Shown here piece after piece: positions 44,935 to 53,570 of a stretch of 53,570 bases of DNA. Position 1 is the first letter of the stretch. Every line of letters starts with the position of its first letter. The notes beneath the pieces were generated by a model that ran no database searches, was not told where the DNA came from, and worked only from the letters and a program-made list of their open reading frames with translations. Source of the stretch: Gracilibacillus sp. YIM 98692 (GTDB taxonomy: Bacteria; Bacillota; Bacilli; Bacillales; Amphibacillaceae); contig NZ_WIXM01000027.1 in the NCBI RefSeq assembly GCF_010993965.1, positions 1 through 53,570 of the forward strand, given 5' to 3'. A program made the translations under genes and the position numbers.

Positions 44935-45720
44935 TTGGCGTTCATTCGTTGTGATTTTTTCTCAGAAGTATTAACAGTAAGCACCTCTATGACGGTTATT
45001 TTACCTGAAGAGACAAGTAGACAAATTGGAATGAAAAATAACCGAAATGATGGCAAAGTCCCAACATTGTATTTGTTGCATGGCTTTAGTGATGATCATA
45101 CGATTTGGACAAGAAGGACATCGATTGAACGATACGCTGCAAAATATGGCATTGCGGTTGTGATGCCACAAGTAGATCACAGTTTTTACACAGATATGGA
45201 ATATGGCAAAAAGTTTTGGACATTTGTTTCAGAAGAGCTCCCTAAGGTAGCGAGGTCATTTTTCCCATTATCTGACCAAAGAGAAGATAATTTTGTAGCA
45301 GGGCTATCCATGGGTGGTTATGGTGCGTTTAAATGGGCTCTCAGAAAGCCTGAAATGTTTGCGGCGGCTGCTAGTCTTTCTGGCGTCCTAGACATGGTGA
45401 CACATGTGGAAAAAGCTGCTGAAAAAAATGATCCAATAGGAGAAGCTTTGTTTCATGTATTTAGCAAGAAAAGGGTAGGGGGAACAGAAGATGATCTTTT
45501 CTACTTGTTAGAGCAATTGCAACAGAGAGAAAACAAATTGCCTGGTCTATTTCAAGCTTGTGGAACGGAGGACTTTTTATGGACAGAAAATCAAACGTTT
45601 TATCGCTACTGTAAAGAACAAGATATTCCGATTCATGCTACTTTTTCTACAGGAGACCATGAATGGGGTTATTGGGATAAAAAGATCCAAGAAGTATTAG
45701 GATGGCTGCCTTTGAAATGA
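44935..45720 (+). CDS. Esterase D/acetyl-esterase-like alpha/beta hydrolase
   Basis: I start at TTG 44935 (261 residues), after AAAAGGAGTG; an ATG 14 codons upstream has no binding site. The protein belongs to the putative esterase (esterase D) family: 'LYLLHGFSDDHTIWTRRTSIERYA', the nucleophile elbow 'GLSMGGYGAF', and the terminal His in 'STGDHEWGYWD'. Relatives cleave acetyl or other short esters and S-formylglutathione-like substrates. It has no signal peptide. No functional partner is adjacent. Confidence 0.85.
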   Translation: MAFIRCDFFSEVLTVSTSMTVILPEETSRQIGMKNNRNDGKVPTLYLLHGFSDDHTIWTRRTSIERYAAKYGIAVVMPQVDHSFYTDMEYGKKFWTFVSEELPKVARSFFPLSDQREDNFVAGLSMGGYGAFKWALRKPEMFAAAASLSGVLDMVTHVEKAAEKNDPIGEALFHVFSKKRVGGTEDDLFYLLEQLQQRENKLPGLFQACGTEDFLWTENQTFYRYCKEQDIPIHATFSTGDHEWGYWDKKIQEVLGWLPLK

Positions 45721-45747
45721 AAAATGGGCCTAGTTAGCCCATTTTTC
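45719..45747. terminator. Bidirectional terminator between the esterase and LLM genes
   Basis: AAAATGGGC (45721-45729) pairs with GCCCATTTTT (45737-45746); the stop codon of the minus-strand gene lies in the loop and part of the 3' arm. Confidence 0.8.
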
Positions 45748-46744
45748 CAGTTATAATAGTTGAGACAATCCGATAAGAATTTAATCTTTCTTTATGGTCA
45801 TATATTTGACTATTGATAATTACTTCATCTGCTTCTGTTTCCTCAATAAATTCCTGTAATTTTTCTTGGACTGTTTTGGGATCTCCAACAATAGTCGATT
45901 TGCTGTTAACAGATTTTTCAACAGATGCTTTTTCATAGAAAGTCCATTGATTTTCAATGTCATCGATCGGAGGCATTAATTCCGATGGGGCACCACGTAC
46001 TAAACTTAAAAATTGTTGTTGTTGAGAAGTTGCTAACCATTTAGCTTTTTCATTCGTTTCAGCCGCAATCACATTCACTCCAACCATGGCATATGGTTTG
46101 CTTAATACATCGGATGGTTGAAAATTCTCTCGATACATATTTAAAGCTGGTATTGTGTAGTCTGGAGAAAAATGGCTAGCAAAAGCAAAAGGTAATCCTT
46201 TTTCTGCAGCTAACCTTGCACTAAATCCACTAGAACCTAACAACCAGATTGGAACATCAGCTCCTTTTCCGGGAATTGCTTTTACATGAGCTGTTCCTGC
46301 AAAATAAGATTGCAGCTCTTCTAATTGTTCTGGAAAATCATCGGGACTGTTGTTTAAAGTTCTTCTTAACGCTCTTGCAGTCGCTTGATCGCTTCCTGGT
46401 GCACGGCCTAATCCTAAATCAATTCTCCCTGGATATAATGCATCCAGTGTACCGAATTGTTCTGCAATTACAATAGGGGCATGGTTGGGGAGCATAATAC
46501 CTCCAGATCCAACCCGAATCTGTTCTGTTTGGCTAGCTATGTGACTAATCACAAGAGAAGTAGCAGAGCTCCCAATACCAGGCATATTATGGTGTTCAGC
46601 AAGCCAGTATCTATGATAACCCCACTTTTCAGCATGTTGAGCTAAGTCAGCACTATTTTGAAAAGAAGTAGACGTGTTATGTCCATGTAAAATCGGTGCT
46701 AAATCTAATATAGAAAATGTAGTATTTTGAAAAATGTTCTCCAC
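45734..46744 (-). CDS. LLM-class (luciferase-like) flavin-dependent oxidoreductase
   Basis: The 336-residue protein fits the bacterial luciferase family MsnO8/YceB-like branch: '[11 protein letters not shown]', '[19 protein letters not shown]', '[25 protein letters not shown]', '[14 protein letters not shown]'. Such enzymes use reduced FMN and oxygen; the substrate is unknown. It starts with GTG 46744 after AGGGAGTGA. It stands alone. Confidence 0.88.
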   Translation of the reverse strand: MENIFQNTTFSILDLAPILHGHNTSTSFQNSADLAQHAEKWGYHRYWLAEHHNMPGIGSSATSLVISHIASQTEQIRVGSGGIMLPNHAPIVIAEQFGTLDALYPGRIDLGLGRAPGSDQATARALRRTLNNSPDDFPEQLEELQSYFAGTAHVKAIPGKGADVPIWLLGSSGFSARLAAEKGLPFAFASHFSPDYTIPALNMYRENFQPSDVLSKPYAMVGVNVIAAETNEKAKWLATSQQQQFLSLVRGAPSELMPPIDDIENQWTFYEKASVEKSVNSKSTIVGDPKTVQEKLQEFIEETEADEVIINSQIYDHKERLNSYRIVSTIITGKMG

Positions 46745-46868
46745 CTTTACTCACTCCCTGTGACTCAAAACGAGTCTTGTTGCTATTATTTTCTAACAGC
46801 ATAAGAAATGATACGCTAAATAGAAGATAAACGTCTAATAATATGCTTTAATGCTGGGAGTGATGCTA

Positions 46869-47231
46869 TTGCAATTAAAACGAATTTATAATAAGGCGGA
46901 ACCAACTGATGGTTTTAGAATTTTAGTGGATAGAGTATGGCCAAGAGGAGTGCCAAAGGATAAAGCGAATCTGGATCTTTGGTTGAAAGAAGTAGGTCCA
47001 TCTCCAGCGTTAAGAAAATGGTTTGATCATGACCCGCGAAAGTTTTCTACATTTAAAGAAAAATATTTAGAAGAGCTGGAAAATGATCCAGAAAAAGCGG
47101 CTGCTTACGAGGAATTGCTTGATTGTTATAAGCAATATAATGGAAAAGTTACACTTATTTTTGCAACGAAAGAGTTAACGTATAATCATGTAGTTATATT
47201 AAAAGAGAAATTATTAAAAGAAGTTCAATAA
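46869..47231 (+). CDS. DUF488-family protein (YeaO-like)
   Basis: I start at TTG 46869 (120 residues; MQLKRIYNKAEPTDGFRILVDRVWPRG) because family members begin this way and GGGAGTGA is well spaced; ATG 46863 is the alternative. The conserved features are 'RILVDRVWPRGVPKDKA', 'WLKEVGPSPALRKWFDHDP' and 'TLIFATKELTYNHVVILKE'. The biochemical role is unknown. A terminator follows. Confidence 0.85.
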   Translation: MQLKRIYNKAEPTDGFRILVDRVWPRGVPKDKANLDLWLKEVGPSPALRKWFDHDPRKFSTFKEKYLEELENDPEKAAAYEELLDCYKQYNGKVTLIFATKELTYNHVVILKEKLLKEVQ

Positions 47232-47253
47232 ATAATCATGTGAGATTAAAAAT

Positions 47254-47283
47254 AAAAAAAGAGCGCTAAATGCGCTCTTTTTT
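47254..47283. terminator. Bidirectional terminator between DUF488 and csp
   Basis: AAAAAAGAGCGC and GCGCTCTTTTTT form a symmetric hairpin with A/T tails, serving convergent genes. Confidence 0.9.
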
Positions 47284-47298
47284 AAGAAAGTTACTAAC

Positions 47299-47499
47299 TT
47301 AGCCTTTTACTACGTTAGCAGCTTGCGGTCCACGGTTACCTTCTTCGATATCGAAAGAAACGTTTTGACCTTCTTCAAGTGTTTTAAAGCCTTCGCCTTG
47401 GATAGCAGAGAAGTGAACGAATACATCGTCTTGTCCTTCTACTTCGATAAATCCAAAACCTTTGTCTGCGTTAAACCATTTTACTGTACCTTGTACCAT
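47299..47499 (-). CDS. csp: Cold-shock protein (CspA/CspB family)
   Basis: The 66-residue protein is a complete cold-shock domain with RNP1 (KGFGFIEV) and RNP2 (DVFVHFSAI) and the usual start [14 protein letters not shown]. It binds single-stranded RNA and DNA and melts mRNA structure in the cold. The binding site TAGGAGGA precedes the ATG. The gene has a strong promoter and a leader of about 115 bases, as cold-shock genes often do. Confidence 0.96.
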   Translation of the reverse strand: MVQGTVKWFNADKGFGFIEVEGQDDVFVHFSAIQGEGFKTLEEGQNVSFDIEEGNRGPQAANVVKG

Positions 47500-47620
47500 A
47501 TTTCTTTTCCTCCTAGTGTGATCCGATCACACAATTGTATTACTATTCTTGCTCTTGCCTCAAAACGAAAACTTTACGTTACGATACTTGAAGGTGTCAT
47601 CGAACAAAATAGCTAAATTT

Positions 47621-47649
47621 ATTATAGCAACTGTATGATCGAATTGCAA
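47621..47649 (-). promoter_or_regulatory. Promoter of csp with a long 5' leader
   Basis: On the minus strand TTGCAA (47649-47644) and TATAAT (47626-47621) are 17 bases apart. Transcription should start near 47614, giving a ~115-base leader; this leader contains a hairpin of TGTGATC and GATCACA (about 47516-47532) just before the binding site, a possible temperature-sensitive fold. Confidence 0.75.
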
Positions 47650-47760
47650 GTGTTTTAATAATTATTTTCTTTTTTATATTTTGAAGTAGATGTTCGATTT
47701 ATGCATTTGAAAATATTATAATTAGATTGTTATTTATTATGAGTGGTGTGGTGATGTTCT

Positions 47761-48804
47761 ATGTTTTCGGTTGTAATGAGTAAAATAAAAAATTTATTTC
47801 CTGGTTACTTTGCTTTAATTATGGCTACAGGTGCCTTATCCATTGCTTCAAATTTGCACCAATTAACCGCTGTTTCGAATCTCCTTCTAGGTATTAACAC
47901 TGTTTTTATCGTTTGCTTATCATCAATGGTATTAATCAGGGTAATAAAGTATTTCGATATGATTATAAAAGATATTACAAGTCATCTGAGAGGAGCAGGT
48001 TTTTTTACGTTAGTTGCAGGGCTGAATGTATATGGAAGCCAATTAATTATCATTAAGCAATTATATTCCATTGCTATTATCTTATGGTTTGTTTCCATCT
48101 TTCTTTGGGGTATGATTATGTATACTTTTTTTACTGCTGTCACCATTCAAAAAGAAAAGCCGACATTAGCAGAGGGGATCAATGGTGCTTGGCTAATAGC
48201 AGCGGTTGCAACACAATCTGTATCGGTATTGGGAACGCTATTAGTACCTTCTATAGAAAGCCGGTATCTGCTAGAAGTGATTTTTTTCTTTAACCTGTCC
48301 ATGTACTTGCTGGGGTGCATGCTTTATTTAAGTATTATTACACTTATCTTTTATCGTTTTACTTTTTTAGGATTAAAGCATGATGCTATAACTCCACCCT
48401 ATTGGGTCAACATGGGTGCTGTTGCCATTGCGACATTAGCAGGTTCAGCCATGATTATTAATGCAGAATATTGGCAGCCTTTTTCACAGTTTATTTCTTT
48501 TATAAAAGGCTTTACTTTATTTTACTGGGTAACAGGAACATGGTGGATTCCATTACTTGCTATTTTAATGATATGGCGTTATATCATACATCGATATCCG
48601 ATTAATTACGACCAACAAATGTGGGGGATGGTATTCCCTATCGCAATGTATACAACTGCTACGTATCAACTGTCTGTTGCCTTGGAGTTAGAATTTTTAT
48701 CTATAATATCCAATGTATCTTTAGTGCCTGCGTTTATATCATGGTTTTTCGGTATTATCCTATTGATTGGTCATCTTTATAAAGATTTACTTAGGAGGAA
48801 ATAG
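47761..48804 (+). CDS. TDT/SLAC1-family transporter (TehA-like)
   Basis: The 347-residue membrane protein has about ten helices and opens with 'LFPGYFALIMATGALSIAS', a typical start of the tellurite-resistance/dicarboxylate transporter family. Members include TehA, the malate carrier Mae1 and SLAC1-type anion channels. The substrate is unknown. The start is not firm: ATGs at 47761 and 47776 are in frame and the GGTGTGGTG upstream is a weak binding site. Confidence 0.78.
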   Translation: MFSVVMSKIKNLFPGYFALIMATGALSIASNLHQLTAVSNLLLGINTVFIVCLSSMVLIRVIKYFDMIIKDITSHLRGAGFFTLVAGLNVYGSQLIIIKQLYSIAIILWFVSIFLWGMIMYTFFTAVTIQKEKPTLAEGINGAWLIAAVATQSVSVLGTLLVPSIESRYLLEVIFFFNLSMYLLGCMLYLSIITLIFYRFTFLGLKHDAITPPYWVNMGAVAIATLAGSAMIINAEYWQPFSQFISFIKGFTLFYWVTGTWWIPLLAILMIWRYIIHRYPINYDQQMWGMVFPIAMYTTATYQLSVALELEFLSIISNVSLVPAFISWFFGIILLIGHLYKDLLRRK

Positions 48805-48884
48805 TTGTATTTGCATTCATGTTCTGAACGGTTTAGTATATAATGATGGGATATTACCTATTTGAAAGAAATGAGGTATGTTTT

Positions 48885-49955
48885 GTGAAAAAACGTTCGA
48901 TCTACTCATTAACATTCGATCAGTTAAAAGAATGGTTAGTAGAGCATGGTCAGAAAAAGTTTCGAGCTAAACAAGTGTGGAATTGGTTATATAAAAAAAG
49001 AGTAAATTCTTTTGATGAAATGTATAATTTAAATAAAGACTGTATATTAGTATTGAAGGAAAACTTCGTGATGCATTCACTTCAGCATGAAATTAAACAA
49101 GAATCACAGGATGGGACGATAAAATTTTTATTTAAATTAGAAGACGGTAACTTAATTGAGACAGTTTTGATGAAATTCAGCTATGGATTTTCTGTTTGTG
49201 TTACCACTCAAGTAGGGTGTAATATTGGTTGTTCATTCTGTGCAAGTGGATTGCTGACAAAAAATCGTGATTTAGCGACAGGTGAAATTGTTGAACAAAT
49301 CATGAATGTACAAAAGCATTTAGATAAACGAGGAAATGATGAGCGTGTCAGCCATATCGTAGTGATGGGTATCGGGGAACCATTTGATAATTATGATAAT
49401 ACAATGGACTTCCTTAAAGTTGTTAATGATCAACAAGGTCTATCTATAGGTGCTCGACATATCACTGTTTCCACTAGTGGATTAGCACACCGCATGTATG
49501 ATTTTGCGGATGAAAATATGCAAGTTAACCTTGCTTTATCTTTACACGCGCCGAATAATGAACTAAGAACAAAGATTATGAAGATCAACAAGGCTTTTCC
49601 ATTAGAAAAATTAATGCCAGCAGTTGATTATTATTTAGAAAAAACTAATAGACGAATTACTTTTGAATATATTTTATTGAAAGATGTGAATGATCATAAA
49701 GAAGAAGCTATTCAATTGGTTGAGTTATTGAAGGATAAAAAACATTTATCTTATGTCAACTTAATCCCTTATAACCCAGTTGATGAGCACAATCAGTATG
49801 ATCGAAGTGAAAAACAAGCTATTCTTGATTTCTATCAAGTGCTGTTAGAAAATGGCATTAATTGCGGAGTTCGAGTAGAGCATGGTACAGATATCGATGC
49901 TGCATGTGGCCAGTTGAGAAGTAAGCAAATTAAAAAGGATAAACAAAAAGCTTAG
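48885..49955 (+). CDS. RlmN-like radical SAM rRNA methyltransferase (probable paralogue)
   Basis: I start at GTG 48885 (356 residues), after GAGGT; the earlier ATG 48843 lacks support. The protein follows RlmN of Bacillus along its length: '[17 protein letters not shown]', the SAM cluster '[11 protein letters not shown]', '[11 protein letters not shown]', 'HITVSTSG', and the C-terminal '[11 protein letters not shown]' with the methyl-carrying Cys. RlmN methylates A2503 of 23S rRNA (and some tRNAs). Just after the cluster the loop reads [14 protein letters not shown], different from the TLGGLKRNLEAGE of B. subtilis RlmN. The location away from rsmB/prpC/prkC suggests a second copy, not the housekeeping one. 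Confidence 0.82.
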   Translation: MKKRSIYSLTFDQLKEWLVEHGQKKFRAKQVWNWLYKKRVNSFDEMYNLNKDCILVLKENFVMHSLQHEIKQESQDGTIKFLFKLEDGNLIETVLMKFSYGFSVCVTTQVGCNIGCSFCASGLLTKNRDLATGEIVEQIMNVQKHLDKRGNDERVSHIVVMGIGEPFDNYDNTMDFLKVVNDQQGLSIGARHITVSTSGLAHRMYDFADENMQVNLALSLHAPNNELRTKIMKINKAFPLEKLMPAVDYYLEKTNRRITFEYILLKDVNDHKEEAIQLVELLKDKKHLSYVNLIPYNPVDEHNQYDRSEKQAILDFYQVLLENGINCGVRVEHGTDIDAACGQLRSKQIKKDKQKA

Positions 49956-50033
49956 GTTTTATCAGTAAAAGTTGGGCCTTAGTTTTTCTTGACAAAAATC
50001 AGACATTTCTTTAAAATACGATTACAATATGAA

Positions 50034-50272
50034 AAGACGATGAAGAGGAACAGTAGTAAAGCCATCAGGTAAAGAGAGGTGACGGTTGGTGTGAGTCATC
50101 CCTGAACTTTATGAACTCACCTCAGATGTTGCAAGAGTGAATGAGATTAGCTTTTGACGTGATCCGCGTTAAGGATAGAAGTGAGTGTTTGGATAAGCAC
50201 TAATTTTGGGTGGTACCGCGGGAAATCTCTCTCGTCCCATTTTATGGGACAGGAGAGATTTTTTATATTTTA
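50034..50272 (+). promoter_or_regulatory. T-box leader of leuS
   Basis: The conserved T-box GGGTGGTACCGCGG lies at 50208-50221. It follows a long stem I region with AGTAAAGCCATCAGG, and the likely specifier CTC (Leu) at 50121-50123 after GAACTCAC. The terminator is AATCTCTCTCGTCCCAT pairing with ATGGGACAGGAGAGATT, then TTTTTAT (50226-50268). Uncharged tRNA-Leu should stabilise the antiterminator and allow leuS expression. The ~75 bases from the previous stop hold the promoter region with TTGACA (49989-49994). Confidence 0.93.
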
Positions 50273-50345
50273 GAACATATGTTTGTTAATGCGTTTTACA
50301 TAATATAATGGGGAAAATATATGAATATAAGGAGGATATTGACGA

Positions 50346-52763
50346 ATGTCATTTGATCATAATCAAATTGAAAAGAAATGGCGAGATTATTGGATTCAAA
50401 ATAAAGTCTTTAAGACAGATGTGAAATCAGATAAAGAAAAATTTTATGCGTTAGATATGTTTCCATATCCTTCAGGCTCTGGTTTACATGTAGGGCATCC
50501 AGAAGGTTATACGGCAACCGATATTTTATCTCGAATGAAACGTATGCAAGGATATGAAGTATTGCATCCAATTGGGTGGGATGCGTTTGGTTTGCCTGCA
50601 GAGCAGTATGCACTGGATACAGGAAATGACCCTGCAGACTTTACATCTCAAAATATCGATACATTTCGCAGACAAATTCAAGAGCTTGGTTTTTCTTATG
50701 ACTGGGATCGAGAGGTGAATACAACCGATCCGAATTATTACAAATGGACACAATGGATATTTGTAAAGTTGTACGAAAAAGGTCTGGCTTATATAGATGA
50801 AGTACCTGTAAACTGGTGTCCAGCTTTAGGTACAGTGTTAGCAAATGAAGAAGTTATTGACGGAAAAAGTGAACGCGGTGGACATCCTGTAGAACGAAAA
50901 CCTATGAAGCAATGGATGCTTAAGATTACAGCTTATGCAGATAGACTTTTAGATGATTTAGAAGAACTAGATTGGCCTGAAAGTATTAAAGATATGCAAA
51001 GAAACTGGATTGGCCGTTCGGAAGGTGCTGAAGTTACTTTTAGTATTGATGGATTTGATGATACATTTGATGTTTTCACAACGAGACCAGACACTTTATT
51101 TGGAGCTACTTATGCAGTCTTAGCACCTGAACATCCATTAGTGGAGAAGGTCATCAGTGCAGAACAACAGAATAGTGTCCAAAAATATTTAGATGAAGTA
51201 AAAACCAAAAGTGACTTAGAACGAACGGATTTAGCCAAAGGTAAATCAGGCGTTTTTACTGGAGCATACGCTATCAACCCTATTAATGGGAAAAAGTTAC
51301 CGATATGGGTGGCGGATTATGTATTAATGACATATGGATCTGGGGCTATTATGGCTGTTCCGGCACATGACGAGCGTGATTATGAATTTGCTGAAAAGTT
51401 TGACTTAGAAATAATCCCTGTTTTGGAAGGTGGAAACGTAGAGAAAGAAGCATTTACCGGAGATGGCCCGCATATTAATTCAGATTTCTTAAATGGATTA
51501 AACAAGGAGGAAGCGATTGATAAGGCCATTCAATGGTTAGAGGATAATGGCAAAGGTGAGCGTAAAGTTACATATCGTTTAAGAGATTGGTTATTTAGCA
51601 GACAGCGTTACTGGGGAGAGCCAATTCCGATTATTCATTGGGAAGATGGATCTATGTCAGCAGTGGATGAAAGCGAGTTGCCATTAGAGTTGCCGAAAAC
51701 ATCAGAAATTAAAACATCTGGAACCGGGGAATCTCCATTAGCAAATATGGATGAGTGGGTAAATGTTACAGATTCAGAAACAGGCATGAAAGGGCGTCGT
51801 GAAACAAACACTATGCCGCAATGGGCTGGAAGCTGTTGGTACTTCTTGCGTTATGTGGACCCAGATAATAGTGAGAAGCTGGCAGAATTTGATGACCTTA
51901 AAGAATGGCTCCCGATTGATGTGTATATTGGCGGAGCCGAGCATGCTGTATTACACCTGTTGTATGCACGTTTTTGGCATAAGTTCTTATATGATATAGG
52001 AGTCGTACCAACAAAAGAACCGTTCCAGAAATTATTTAATCAAGGAATGATCCTTGGGGAAAACAATGAAAAGATGAGTAAATCAAAAGGAAATGTTGTC
52101 AACCCTGATGAAATTGTAAAAAGCCACGGCGCAGATACGCTGCGACTTTATGAGATGTTCATGGGACCGTTAGACGCTTCGGTAGCATGGTCAACAAATG
52201 GACTTGATGGTGCAAGAAGATTCTTAGATAGAGTGTGGCGTTTATTTGTAACAGACGAGGGATCCTTATCAGAGAAAATATCTGTAAATGATCGTTCTGA
52301 TGAATTAGAGAAAATTTATCATGAGACAGTCAAAATTGTGACACAGAACTTTGAAGATCTTCGGTTTAATACAGGGATTTCACAAATGATGGTATTTGTG
52401 AATGAAGCTTATAAGGCAAAAGAACTTCCGAAGCCTTATGCAGAAGGACTAATTAAACTGTTATCACCTGTAGCACCACATCTATCAGAAGAAATCTGGC
52501 AACTTCTTGGTTATAACAAGACACTTGCTTATGAACCATGGCCTCAATTTGATGAAGAAAAGCTCGTTCAAAATGAAGTGGAAATTGTTATCCAAATTAT
52601 GGGCAAGGTACGTGCCAAAATGCTGATTGATAAAAATGCTTCTAAAGAAGAAATAGAAGAAAAAGCATTGGAACAAGAATCCATTAAAGAACGCATAGAA
52701 GGAAAAACAATTAGAAAAGTAATAGTGGTGCCTGGTAAGTTAGTCAATATAGTAGCAAATTAA
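50346..52763 (+). CDS. leuS: Leucyl-tRNA synthetase
   Basis: This complete 805-residue class I synthetase charges tRNA-Leu. HIGH-type motif '[16 protein letters not shown]' at ~38-53, editing (CP1) domain with '[12 protein letters not shown]' and '[13 protein letters not shown]', the tRNA-recognition region '[11 protein letters not shown]', KMSKS loop '[11 protein letters not shown]', and a C-terminal anticodon-binding domain. Length is the Bacillus norm. The start follows AAGGAGGATATTGACG. Expression is controlled by the T-box upstream; a terminator follows. Confidence 0.98.
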   Translation: MSFDHNQIEKKWRDYWIQNKVFKTDVKSDKEKFYALDMFPYPSGSGLHVGHPEGYTATDILSRMKRMQGYEVLHPIGWDAFGLPAEQYALDTGNDPADFTSQNIDTFRRQIQELGFSYDWDREVNTTDPNYYKWTQWIFVKLYEKGLAYIDEVPVNWCPALGTVLANEEVIDGKSERGGHPVERKPMKQWMLKITAYADRLLDDLEELDWPESIKDMQRNWIGRSEGAEVTFSIDGFDDTFDVFTTRPDTLFGATYAVLAPEHPLVEKVISAEQQNSVQKYLDEVKTKSDLERTDLAKGKSGVFTGAYAINPINGKKLPIWVADYVLMTYGSGAIMAVPAHDERDYEFAEKFDLEIIPVLEGGNVEKEAFTGDGPHINSDFLNGLNKEEAIDKAIQWLEDNGKGERKVTYRLRDWLFSRQRYWGEPIPIIHWEDGSMSAVDESELPLELPKTSEIKTSGTGESPLANMDEWVNVTDSETGMKGRRETNTMPQWAGSCWYFLRYVDPDNSEKLAEFDDLKEWLPIDVYIGGAEHAVLHLLYARFWHKFLYDIGVVPTKEPFQKLFNQGMILGENNEKMSKSKGNVVNPDEIVKSHGADTLRLYEMFMGPLDASVAWSTNGLDGARRFLDRVWRLFVTDEGSLSEKISVNDRSDELEKIYHETVKIVTQNFEDLRFNTGISQMMVFVNEAYKAKELPKPYAEGLIKLLSPVAPHLSEEIWQLLGYNKTLAYEPWPQFDEEKLVQNEVEIVIQIMGKVRAKMLIDKNASKEEIEEKALEQESIKERIEGKTIRKVIVVPGKLVNIVAN

Positions 52764-52767
52764 ATTT

Positions 52768-52808
52768 AAAGCCTATAGCCATCTAATCTTGGTTATGGGC
52801 TTTTATTT
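52768..52808 (+). terminator. Terminator of leuS
   Basis: AAAGCCTATAGCCA (52768-52781) pairs, with wobbles, with TGGTTATGGGCTTT (52790-52803), followed by TATTTATT. Confidence 0.75.
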
Positions 52809-52917
52809 ATTGCTATATTTACTGATATAATATCCTTTTAGGATTAGGGAGGAAAAAGGAATAACCAAATGATTTCAGATTACACATCAATTGTGATTAT
52901 CTATTTAAAAAGGATGT

Positions 52918-52946
52918 TTGACATCGCCAAAATGAGGTGCTAAGAT
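52918..52946 (+). promoter_or_regulatory. rrn promoter P1
   Basis: TTGACA (52918-52923), 17-base spacer, TAAGAT (52941-52946). Initiation is expected near 52953, directly before the hairpin TGTCGC/GCGACA at 52955-52974. Confidence 0.88.
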
Positions 52947-53028
52947 ATAGAACCTGTCGCCAAAAAAAGCGACAAGAAAAAAGCAACATCATCATATAGA
53001 TCGATAAAACATCTAAACAAAAAAGGTG

Positions 53029-53057
53029 TTGACATCGCCAGGATGAGGTGCTAAGAT
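53029..53057 (+). promoter_or_regulatory. rrn promoter P2
   Basis: TTGACA (53029-53034), 17-base spacer, TAAGAT (53052-53057), 111 bases after P1 and almost identical to it. Confidence 0.88.
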
Positions 53058-53139
53058 ATAGAACCTGTCGCCAAAAAAGCGACAAGAAAAAAGCAACATC
53101 ATCATATAGATCGATAAAACATCTAAACGAAAAAGGGTG

Positions 53140-53168
53140 TTGACATCGCCAGGATGAGGTGCTAAGAT
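53140..53168 (+). promoter_or_regulatory. rrn promoter P3
   Basis: TTGACA (53140-53145), 17-base spacer, TAAGAT (53163-53168), 111 bases after P2; its spacer is identical to that of P2. Confidence 0.88.
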
Positions 53169-53251
53169 ATAGAACCTGTCGCCAAAAAAAGCGACAAGAA
53201 AAAAGCAACATCATCATATAGATCGATAAAACATCTAAACGAAAAAGGATG

Positions 53252-53280
53252 TTGACATCCTCTAAATGAAATGGTAAGAT
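53252..53280 (+). promoter_or_regulatory. rrn promoter P4 and proximal leader
   Basis: TTGACA (53252-53257), 17-base spacer of different sequence, TAAGAT (53275-53280). A related hairpin follows (TGTCG/CGACA, 53289-53305), then the standard Bacillus rrn leader TTGATCTTTGAAAACTGAAC (near 53318-53337) leading to 16S rRNA. Confidence 0.88.
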
Positions 53281-53409
53281 AGCATTCCTGTCGCAAAAAA
53301 CGACAAACCTTGACATTGATCTTTGAAAACTGAACAAAACAACCAGTATGTTAAGTACATGCTAGCTTACAAAAGCGAGCAAACGTTAAAGAACAGTTAA
53401 GAAACAAAC

Positions 53410-53570
53410 TTTTTTGGAGAGTTTGATCTTGGCTCAGGACGAACGCTGGCGGCGTGCCTAATACATGCAAGTCGAGCGCGGGAAGCTAACTGACCTCTCC
53501 GGAGTGACGTTAGTGGAACGAGCGGCGGACGGGTGAGTAACACGTGGGCAACCTGCCTGTAAGATCGGGA
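53410..53570 (+). rRNA. rrs: 16S ribosomal RNA, 5' part (cut by the window edge)
   Basis: The universal 5' sequence GAGAGTTTGATC...GGCTCAGGACGAACGC, then GGCGGCGTGCCTAATACATG and the V1 loop, shows the start of 16S rRNA; about 160 of ~1550 bases are inside the window. The V1 region (GCGCGGGAAGCTAACTGACC...GTGGAACGAGCGGCGGACGG) is of the halophilic Bacillaceae type. The base after GATC is T where most 16S genes have C (GATCTTGG instead of GATCCTGG). The exact mature 5' end is approximate. Confidence 0.97.

Larger units (their letters stand above)
52912..53246 (+). repeat. Three tandem ~111-bp repeat units carrying rRNA promoters
   Basis: Three near-identical units follow each other with a period of 111-112 bases. 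Each holds a promoter, a TGTCGC/GCGACA hairpin with an A-rich loop, and a spacer (AGCAACATCATCATATAGAT...). They differ by a few bases and by the length of A-runs. A fourth, diverged promoter follows. The array has no coding role. Confidence 0.93.

Noticed and set aside
48885-49955. RlmN-like protein as a Cfr resistance methyltransferase
   Set aside because: Along its length it follows RlmN ([32 protein letters not shown]) more closely than Cfr; a paralogue is the safer call.
52912-53280. Tandem repeats as a CRISPR array
   Set aside because: Units are 111 bases long and nearly identical throughout; there are no unique spacers and each unit holds a promoter.
52897-53337. A 146-codon repetitive ORF on the minus strand
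   Set aside because: It is an artefact of the 111-bp promoter repeats, lies in the rRNA leader, has no ribosome site and repeats the same peptide three times because the period is a multiple of three.

Overview
The window reads as chromosomal DNA of a low-GC, endospore-forming member of the Bacillaceae. The evidence is AT-rich codon use, strong AAGGAGG-type ribosome binding sites with many TTG/GTG starts, Bacillus-type SAM-I and T-box leaders, the spore proteins CwlJ and YjcZ, and the 5' end of a Bacillus-type 16S rRNA gene at the right edge. The 16S segment and overall style recall Gracilibacillus or a close halophilic relative, but I cannot confirm the genus from 160 bases.

Left part (1-13.4 kb): the 3' end of a group II intron, then a rhamnogalacturonan (pectin RG-I) utilisation locus that resembles the B. 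subtilis yes/yet/lpl region. It holds a YetA/PcRGLX-like protein, the lplA-lplB-lplC oligosaccharide importer (no ATPase gene, so a shared MsmX-type ATPase is expected elsewhere), a membrane-bound AraC regulator of the YesS type, a GH106-like glycosidase, a YesL (DUF624) membrane protein and an SGNH acetylesterase. Candidate CcpA (cre) sites lie in front of lplA and of the regulator gene. None of the enzymes has a signal peptide, so the model is import of oligosaccharides followed by cytoplasmic breakdown. A second small sugar unit at 29.3-32.5 kb (AraC regulator divergent from a GH127 beta-L-arabinofuranosidase) fits the arabinan side chains of the same polymer.

Middle part (13.4-30 kb): a chemoreceptor and an FrnE/DsbA-like protein, each ending in a copy of a dispersed repeat; an orphan holin-endolysin pair; an MFS carrier; a SulP transporter with a UspA partner; a methyltransferase; a ResA-like thiol protein; a diguanylate cyclase behind a c-di-GMP-I riboswitch; and a three-gene unit of alpha/beta hydrolase, membrane-anchored MurF-like ligase and D-Ala-D-Ala ligase.

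Right part (32.5-53.6 kb): YjcZ; lipoate synthesis (lipM, lipA) with a HAD phosphatase; AEC and TauE/SafE transporters; a sulfur block with two divergent SAM-I riboswitches, one driving metI-metC and the other sumT-sirB; cwlJ; an MFS drug exporter; an esterase; a flavin monooxygenase-like protein; DUF488; a cold-shock protein; a TDT carrier; an RlmN-like radical SAM protein; T-box-controlled leuS; and finally four tandem rRNA promoters (three on near-identical 111-bp units) leading into 16S rRNA.

The points I would look at first are the c-di-GMP riboswitch joined to a cyclase that lacks an inhibitory site, the hydrolase/MurF-like/Ddl unit, the 14-codon leader ORF coupled to lipM, the broken small membrane gene between a SAM riboswitch and sumT, the tandem rrn promoter array, and the phage lysis pair without a phage.
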